From Narthecium ossifragum (lineage: Eukaryota > Streptophyta > Magnoliopsida > Dioscoreales > Nartheciaceae): DNA of 64,000 bases. Made by a program: the position numbers and the translations under genes. Every line of letters begins with the position of its first letter. Position 1 is the first letter of the stretch. Positions 57,464 through 64,000 of the stretch are shown here, piece after piece. The DNA is taken from NCBI GenBank assembly GCA_963920575.1, contig OY986973.1:17284062-17348061 (forward strand), written 5' to 3'. Below the pieces are notes generated by a model. The model was not told the DNA's origin and did no database searches. It was given only the letters and a program-made list of their open reading frames with translations.

Positions 57464-60400
57464 TGTGAGGACCTGTATCTCCAACCCGATCTGACCGCTT
57501 GGGTCGAGGGTCTGGTTCTGTTGGTTTTGGGCTTGGTTGGTCTTGCTTCGCGATCTTCATTGATCGTTGCGGCTCCGGGGCTAATCTGGTAAATTACCCT
57601 TGGCGGAGTGGGTTTCACACATGCGTAACGCACACACGGCCTTATAATGATGTATGTGTTTGAGTAGACCCATAGGAGTGCCCTGGATCTGAAGATCGGG
57701 GTTTGATCAAGTAGATCTAGATCTGAACGGCTGTGATCAAATTGATGATGATCGAACAGCCGTGGACTTAAGTAACCCGATTGTTTAATACTTAACCCTA
57801 CTATTCATTCCCCCCTTCCGCGAGAGCTTCCTGGGTCACGACGCGACGGCTGAGGAGAGAGAGAGATCGCGACCGGAGGCGAGAGTCTCGCGGCCGGAGA
57901 GGAGCTTGGCGACGGCGGCGACCGCGGTTGGAGAGGCGACCGCGGTTGGAGAGAGGACTGGAGAAGAGTGGCCGGCGACCCACGCTTGATGGCTATTGCG
58001 ACCCGACGAGGACGGAGAGGACGACTCACTGCCGGAGAAGAGGAAGGAGAACGCGAGCTCGACGCTGGAGGTAGGGCTTCTTGCCTAAACTTGGTTTAGA
58101 CTCTACTAGCTTAGAGTAGGATCGGTTTGATGTTTGCGAAGTTAGGATCTTGGCTTCCTACGTTGATTTCATGGTCTCCGATGTTTCTTCTCTCTTTTCT
58201 TTGGATTTCTGGCGAGCGTAGTCCTTGTTGGGAGTTCGTCGGACCCTCTCCTTCCCATGTCCTTTGGCCGGTTGGATGCCGGGGTTCCTCCAGCTTCCCT
58301 CTCACCGGACTTGATCGGTTCTTCCTCTGTTTTGCTGGGTTTTGTGTGCCATTCCGATTTCGTTGCTCCCTGCCGAGATTCTTCTCCTTTCTTCGATGCT
58401 ATGGTTGGGGTTTGCAGATCTTTGAAGGATTTGATAAGAGTTTTCTCCCCTGTCTTCTTCCTCTGCTTTGAGTTGGACGTCTGATTTTCCCTTGTTTTCG
58501 TGGCATTCTAGTGATATCCCTTTCCTCTCGTCACTGCCACAGTGTGGAGCTAATGGCTGTTGTAGGGTTTCCACCTATGTCTTTGATTGCTTCTCTTCTA
58601 GATTGATCCATGACATCCTGCTTGCCGGATCCTCTTTGCCAATCCGGGTGATGCTTGGCCTTGATTCTCCCCTCCCCCGATGAAGCCCTTCGGGGAATGG
58701 CTTCAAGCTGCTGCCAGGTCCAATCTCCCTCATGCTAGGCTTGTCCCTTGGCTGCCTCGGTCCAGTTTGTATGTTAAGTCCTATAGATGTTTGATGAAAT
58801 GCCAAAGAGTGTTGTCGAACTGCTGTCAGTCGCTATCATGTTGCTGAGCCTAGCTTCCTGATGCATGTAGCTTCCTCCTAGGATGCTCTATCCTAGGACA
58901 GATGTTATGCCCAATGAAGTTGCCATGCGCAATTATATTGCTATGCTAGACTTCTAAGTATGCTAGGTCATGACCTCTTTCCATACTAAGCCATGTTGTC
59001 CATGCTTGATAGTTAGACTACTGTTGCAAATATGCTTATCTTGATGAGTTGTTGAGCATCTGATTCATGGTCGTATGCTCTATTTTCCATGGCTACGTGG
59101 ATGGATTTTGAGTTGCTTCTGCGGTGGATCCTGATGCTTAGCTACCTCTAGTTAGTCCTCATTGCATGCTTTTCTGTTATCTTGATGAATCGACTCTTGC
59201 TGCTTTGGTCGGTTAGCCCTACTTTTCTTAAGTTTTCGATTCTGATCATTTTGACGAGCGATTGAGTAGAGTTTTGTTATTGATTGCTCAAAGAGCCGTT
59301 TCATTGATTTCTTTGCCGTCGAGTGTTACATGAGTTTGGTAGTTATCGTAGTATCATTTGACTAATTAAGCTGATGGTTATTCAAATGCTTTATCTTGTT
59401 TATTTGCTTTCTAATGTTTATGTTAGTTGAATATTTCAAGTATGCATCTTAATATCATGTAAGCCTAGGGCCGACGGTGTGCCCGTTTATATTTCTTGGT
59501 GGGAATGTTTATATTTTTGCGGGCCAGAGGTGCCCTGTGAATTGAATAGATGGGGGTGTGCCCCATTGTATAACTTCTGGCTGACGGCGGTGTAAGCCAT
59601 TGTAATGCCAAAATTTGGATTGAAATATGTAGACTGCTTATGGTGGTTATGCATTGACCCGTACTATGCGTATGGTTAAGTAATTGTTATTTCCTTGTTG
59701 TACGTTAATAGCTTAGCTCCCTCTTTTATCATATTGTATGCTATATTGGACATGCTTGGTGAGATGTCATATAGATACACCTAGGCCTAGTTGCTTGTAT
59801 AGGCTCATGCATGTTGTATGCATTAGAAGCATTAAGGTTAGGTGGTAGGCGATGGATTCGATCGCCGATCCGGGGTTCTTGGGTAGCTCGGATCTAGCCC
59901 TAGGACCGGGGTTTGGGTAGTCGAGGATTAGGACGTGATTGTCATCAGCAATTATGCTTGATATCATTTGAGGTTATTGTTATAGTTGACCATGTTTGAT
60001 ATTACTGTATTTGAGGTGTAGAGGTCGTGTCGGTTCTCCAAGGCCAAGTGCTAAGGATGGTTGTCGATGTCCCTGACATGTGTGTCTCCGCGAGAGATGG
60101 TATGACTGGGCAGGGTGGTACCTGGACAGGAGCCCGCAGTCTTTGTTTCCTCTCGTTTGTTCTTGGGTGAGGGTGGGACCTGGACAGGAGCCCTCGGGAA
60201 TCGACGGGGTTATGGGGCCAGATCGCTTACAAACGTGTCGTTAAAACGTTGTAAACTCAATCAAATATAAATTTATAATTCTTATTCAATCACTACACTA
60301 CTAGGTAGAATAGCGGTGAAGTCGGGAGTCGATCCACAGGGAAAACGTTGGAAAGTAAAATCAATTCTCAAAACCCTAAAACTAAGGAAAAGAATCAAAG

Positions 60401-62232
60401 ACAGAATAGATTAAACTAATGAAGAAAAGAAATAAAAGGTTGATCAATTTGAATCAATGGATAAGTGACTTAGGAATTACTCGATCAGCACTAGTTTCGC
60501 CTTCAATCTTCTCTAGTTATCCTCTTGTTCTCTTCTCTCAACATTATGGATCATATGGCTACAAGCTCACATGAATCCCAAAAATAAGATTTATGTTTCT
60601 AACGGCATAGCCTATCTTTCTTGGCATAGATTGTTTTCGGTCCTACGATTACTTTAAGTTATACTACTCCTAATGACCTTGACACAACCTATCCTAGCTT
60701 AGCATAGCCTATCTCACTAGCAAACCATCCTATGAATCTCTACAATCAATCACAGAAATCATGTAGGACTGAAAATACGTCAAGGAACTCTGTTCCCTCA
60801 ACTCTATTAACAATAAAAAGCAAATTCATAGGATCATGTCTTGAGAAGAATACAAGATTCAAACCAAAGAAGATAGAAAACTATGCTAGAGTTTCATGAA
60901 TAATCCTAAGTACAATAACTAGCAACTCATCTTTTGGATGAACGCCATAGGCTTGGAATAGGAAGCTGTCACCATCCACATCCTCGATGTCTTCTCCTTA
61001 ATTCCCTCTGCAAAGATTGTCAAAAAGATGATAAATTCGGCTGGAAAAGGCCTTTTAAATAGGGAAACCCTAAACTTGGACTTAAAAGTCCTATCTAGAC
61101 TTAAACTTTGACTTTCCTCTTTTCGTATTTCAACTCCTATTCAGGATTCCGACTTTAACTCAATTCTGGCGCTAATTAGATTGGAATCGGAGAAAGTCTT
61201 TAACAGGAAAGTTTTATATCTTCAAGTCTTCTGTCATATTTCGAAGATTTTATAATATTTAGACTTATAGGGAATATTTGATGAATATTATTCTGAACTT
61301 CGACGGACCAGTTTTTCAGCAGCTATGTATCTTGATCTTCTTCAAAACTGGAATCAATCCATCAGGAGTCTCGCAAAGTGTCGAAGATGAACATTATAGC
61401 TTTTGAAGTCTTCTATCATGTACTAAAGTTCCAGAATATTTGGACTTATAAAGAATTTATGGGGAATATTCTCCTGACAGGCGACGAAACAGTCTTTATC
61501 ATATAAATTCATCTTTTAAGCTGAATTCATTGTATTTCTTCTCATATCATGATTAAATCTGAAATCAACTAACAAAGAATTAAATACAACTACTCTAGGC
61601 CTAACAAAGGTAATTTAAGGGGTTTAATTATGAATATTTAGTGACTCATCAGGGCCCCTTGGCATACCTTAGGCTTTGGCGGAGAACGACACATTTGCAG
61701 TTTCCCTTCCTTTTTGTGCGACGTAGAGTAGAACCCTACTGGGCATTGTTGCTCACCCTACCTGGGTTGCATCGGCGATGCAGGTCGATGCAGTTCCTTC
61801 TTTCAGGTGTTCCTTTAGAAGATGGCGCGGTATTTCGAGGAGATCGAGGACTTGGAGTTTTGAGGAGTTCTTCTACAGATAATTTACAATTTTCATCATT
61901 GATGTATAATTTGATGTATTCAAGAACAAGATTGTATGATTATTAATTCAATTGTATTTGAGAAAGGTTGTCATATTATTGATGTAGACATTTGAGAAAT
62001 GTAATGATTAGTTATTTTCAATGTTACCATTGTACAAGTTGAAATTGTAAATTGTACAGATTTCTTGTGCTATAATTATAAAGGGGATTCTGTCGAAATT
62101 TTTGTATGAATTTGAGGATTAAAATGTTTAAATTCATAGCAGTTATATACTTGTGCGCCAATTGATGATGTAAACAGGTTTAGGTGGCTCACGACTTCGA
62201 TCTGGATGGATTTTCTGGGTCGGGCCTTGACA
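57464..62232 (+). mobile_element. Solo LTR, Tekay-type, with nested LTR (LTR G)
   Basis: TGTGAGGACCTGTATC...GGGCCTTGACA, perfect TSD TAGAC (57459-57463 and 62233-62237). About 3.3 kb without the nested LTR, the longest of the group. Only degenerate GATC words replace the arrays (57684-57760), and I see no TATA box. Confidence 0.9.
60220..61651 (-). mobile_element. Solo Athila-like LTR, family of element K
   Basis: 1432 bp, perfect TSD GGGCC (60215-60219 and 61652-61656). Minus strand TGATGAGTCACTAAATATTC...GTAAGCGATCT (last A mutated to T). About as long as the LTRs of K but clearly more diverged. Confidence 0.92.
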
Positions 62233-62754
62233 TAGACTTTGTGAGAGATATCCAAAAATGAACTTGGAGGATATCCAATAAGCCTTGGGGAGATTGTAAG
62301 GTTGCCAACCACCCATAAGCTTGGTGGAAAGCTTGTAAATGTCTTACAAGTAGTTGAACCTCAATGAGGACCCTTGAGTGAAGTGGAGGTAGGCAAGGTT
62401 GGCCGAACCACTATAAAAATTTGGTGCAATCTCTCTAAATTCGTCTTTGTATCATTCATTTACTTGCTTTAATTTCTACTCTTTTCATTTACAAGCATAC
62501 TATTTTATTAGACTCCATCTTTCTAGGTTTCCATCATCGATTTTCTTTTATAAGGCCTAAGACCAACCCCCTCTTAGACCTTTAGATGGGACGTCTGATA
62601 AGACGTGAAAAATACACAAATCACCTTTTTAATTTAGTCTTGTTAGTTTCTGAGTAATGCCTCACTGACTATCAGTGCCCCATTATAGGTACAAGAGCCC
62701 TCAACGAGAATTGGATCAAGTTTGGAGCGAAAACGAACTCATTTAAGCAATTCC

Positions 62755-63145
62755 AGGAAAAAGAAAATCAATCTTCTATTGAAGAAAATCGATCTTTTAA
62801 AGACATCAAGAAGAATCCAACCTGAGGAAGAAAGATCGATCTTCAACCCCCTTGAAGATTGATCTTTTTTGTGCAAAAGAGATGATAGAGAGCAACAATT
62901 CAAAAGGTCGATCTTCCTCCACTGGAGGATCAATCATCTTATGAAGCTGAAAAACACATGAAGCGACAAAGATTGATCTTCAAAGCATAGGAAGATCGAT
63001 CTTCCTCGGGACGCGTCCAACCATCCAAGAACAAGATAAGAACAAGATCGATCTTCTTCTATCAGAAGATCAATCTTCTATGGGAGCGGCCAAGCACACG
63101 AGATAAAAGATCGATCTTCTCCTATATGAAGATCGATCTTTCCTT
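62755..63145. repeat. AAGATCGATCTTC palindrome array
   Basis: About fifteen exact or near copies at irregular 12-40 bp spacing, ending about 60 bp before the TATA box. Confidence 0.85.
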
Positions 63146-63200
63146 ACCAGCTCAGCAAAATCAACGGCCCAGATATAATCCGAGTGGGTTAGGCTCCTAG

Positions 63201-63211
63201 GCTATAAATAG
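63201..63211 (+). promoter_or_regulatory. TATA box of the Athila-like LTR
   Basis: GCTATAAATAG. Equivalent to 3370-3379 in element A. Confidence 0.65.
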
Positions 63212-63740
63212 ACCCTGTTGGGGGAATTTTGGGGATCCTCTTGTACTCTTTCTTAGCCCATTTCCTGTTTGAACTTTTTTCCACCCAATTTAGAATAGGA
63301 TATTTTGGAGGAGATCCATGAGAGGAGAGCTTCATCAACCTCCATCTATGGATCAATCCCTCAAGATGAGTACTTAAACTCATAGCCTAGGGATTCTTAT
63401 GATGTAATAAGGGTTTCTATTAGGGATTTTTGGGATTTAGGGCTCGTAGACTTTCTTGAATGGTTTGTATGGATTGATATTAATGTCTATATGAATTTGG
63501 TGTTGTTTTCATTGTTGGTTGATTGGATTGCCTATTTGTGCCCTAGATCTAGGTCTATTGCATGCTAGGGCTTGGATGGAATCCTCTAATAGGGGGAGAT
63601 TCATGCGAGAATCATGGATCCTCTCCTTACGAGGGATTTTAGCCAAGATTAGAGGTGTTGTGGTGCTAGAACCACCACAAACCTATCCCTAACCTTCCAC
63701 TCATCCTATCTTTGCAGATTTTTTCATCGAGGTGCTAGCA

Positions 63741-64000
63741 CTACAAGAAACCACGTCAATACCATTTTAATTCAACAGCCAAACTGTTAGGATCAGCAAC
63801 TTGGGGACCCTTTTAATTCATCAACCAAACTGTTAATATAGATTTTAGATAACATAGAGTGGCTTATTTTGTTAATACACTGCAACAACGTTTGGTTTGG
63901 TTTCAGAGTTTTAGTTGAACTCTAGGCATGAGGATCTATGTACTGCTCTTATGTGGCCAAGCACATGAATGACAAGCATAAAAAATACAAACTAAACTCT
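63741..64000. mobile_element. CACTA (En/Spm) transposon, one end
   Basis: Starts CACTACAAGAAACCACG, the canonical CACTA terminal inverted repeat, after TAG (63738-63740, possible 3-bp TSD). Subterminal direct repeats follow (TTTTAATTCAACAGCCAAAC near 63765 and TTTTAATTCATCAACCAAAC near 63810). The other end lies outside the window. Confidence 0.7.

Larger units (their letters stand above)
56271..62584 (+). mobile_element. Family B LTR (copy B4), split by Cassandra and a Tekay-type LTR
   Basis: Pieces 56271-56816, 57427-57463 and 62233-62584. Begins TGTTGGTCCTAGTATTG, ends CTCTTAGACCTTTA. TSD GGTGG/GATGG (56266-56270 and 62585-62589, one mismatch). TATA AAGTATAAGAGG at 56713-56724, about 80 bp after the array. 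Opposite orientation to the other three copies. Confidence 0.85.
33067..62595 (-). mobile_element. L1-type LINE, decayed, spread across about 29 kb by nested insertions
   Basis: Minus-strand pieces in LINE order are 62585-62595 and 56270-56183 (ORF1 tail), 56182-55263 (endonuclease), 53106-52984 and 51951-51101 (linker to RT fingers/palm), 48692-47539 (RT palm to the region before the zinc motif), 45143-44739 (zf-RVT), and 33766-33067 (RNase H and 3' end with an A-rich tail at 33068-33087). Gaps are exactly filled by LTRs with target duplications. Each piece continues the LINE order of the previous one, although frames shift often. Confidence 0.85.
62596..63740 (+). repeat. Athila-like LTR, family of element A (partial)
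   Basis: Starts TGATAAGACGTGAAAAATAC and matches the LTR at 2299-3812 (reverse orientation). Includes an AAGATCGATCTT array, TATA box and R region. The CACTA element interrupts it at 63741; the remainder lies beyond the window. Confidence 0.85.

Noticed and set aside
58127..58683. Open frames in LTR G
   Set aside because: They lie within LTR sequence between a donor-like and an acceptor-like site and have no homology I recognise.

Overview
This is nuclear DNA from a flowering plant with a repeat-rich genome. The evidence is an intron-bearing PIF/Harbinger transposase with plant-type splice sites, plant-specific chromovirus and Athila-like Ty3/gypsy elements, an L1-type LINE with the plant C-terminal RNase H domain, a Cassandra element with 5S rRNA-like cores, a Mutator-like element with a 9-bp target duplication and a CACTA terminus. 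I recognise no ordinary single-copy host gene. Nearly every base that can be assigned belongs to a transposable element, mostly nested and broken. The species cannot be told from this sequence.

Left part (1-14,475). An Athila-like element on the minus strand runs off the left edge (5' LTR 2299-3812, PBS, gag with one stop). It is followed by a solo LTR of 'family B' (3976-4991), a small MITE (5205-5369), the 5' end of another gypsy-type element on the minus strand (LTR 6288-7141), a Mutator-like element (8015-11883, 9-bp TSD) that encloses the 3' end of a Tekay-type chromovirus with its LTR, and a probable Helitron (11912-13970).

Middle (14,476-32,573). One defective chromovirus ('J', Galadriel-like) is about 18 kb long only because five younger insertions sit inside it. 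These are two LTRs in its 5' LTR (15066-17344 and 17581-18684), one LTR in gag (19800-21042) and a complete, young, non-autonomous Athila-like element ('K', 22509-29581, TSD GTACC, nearly identical 1450-bp LTRs). Its own pol has lost most of RT, RNase H and the start of integrase.

Right part (about 33,079-62,595). A single decayed L1-type LINE on the minus strand, about 4 kb of sequence, is spread over roughly 29 kb. It is cut by LTRs at 33767-44738 (itself containing a Tekay-type LTR with another LTR inside, plus a Harbinger block), 45144-47538, 48693-51100, 51952-52983, 53107-55262 and 56271-62584. The last holds a Cassandra LTR and a 4.8-kb LTR composite that itself contains a solo Athila-like LTR. 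Almost all of these insertions keep matching 5-bp target duplications. An Athila-like LTR (62596 onward) interrupted by a CACTA end (63741) closes the window.

Two signals stand out. (1) Arrays of TCGA-centred palindromes (GGATCGATCC, AAGATCGATCTT, ACGGTCGACCGT) lie immediately upstream of TATA boxes in at least three unrelated LTR families and also upstream of the Harbinger transposase; longer second arrays occur inside the transcribed part of the Tekay-type LTRs. (2) The Harbinger transposase has intact catalytic residues and is followed, across a well-formed 168-nt intron, by an exon coding an RNase H1 N-terminal/viroplasmin-type domain in the same frame, separated only by a TAG at the last codon before the splice donor.
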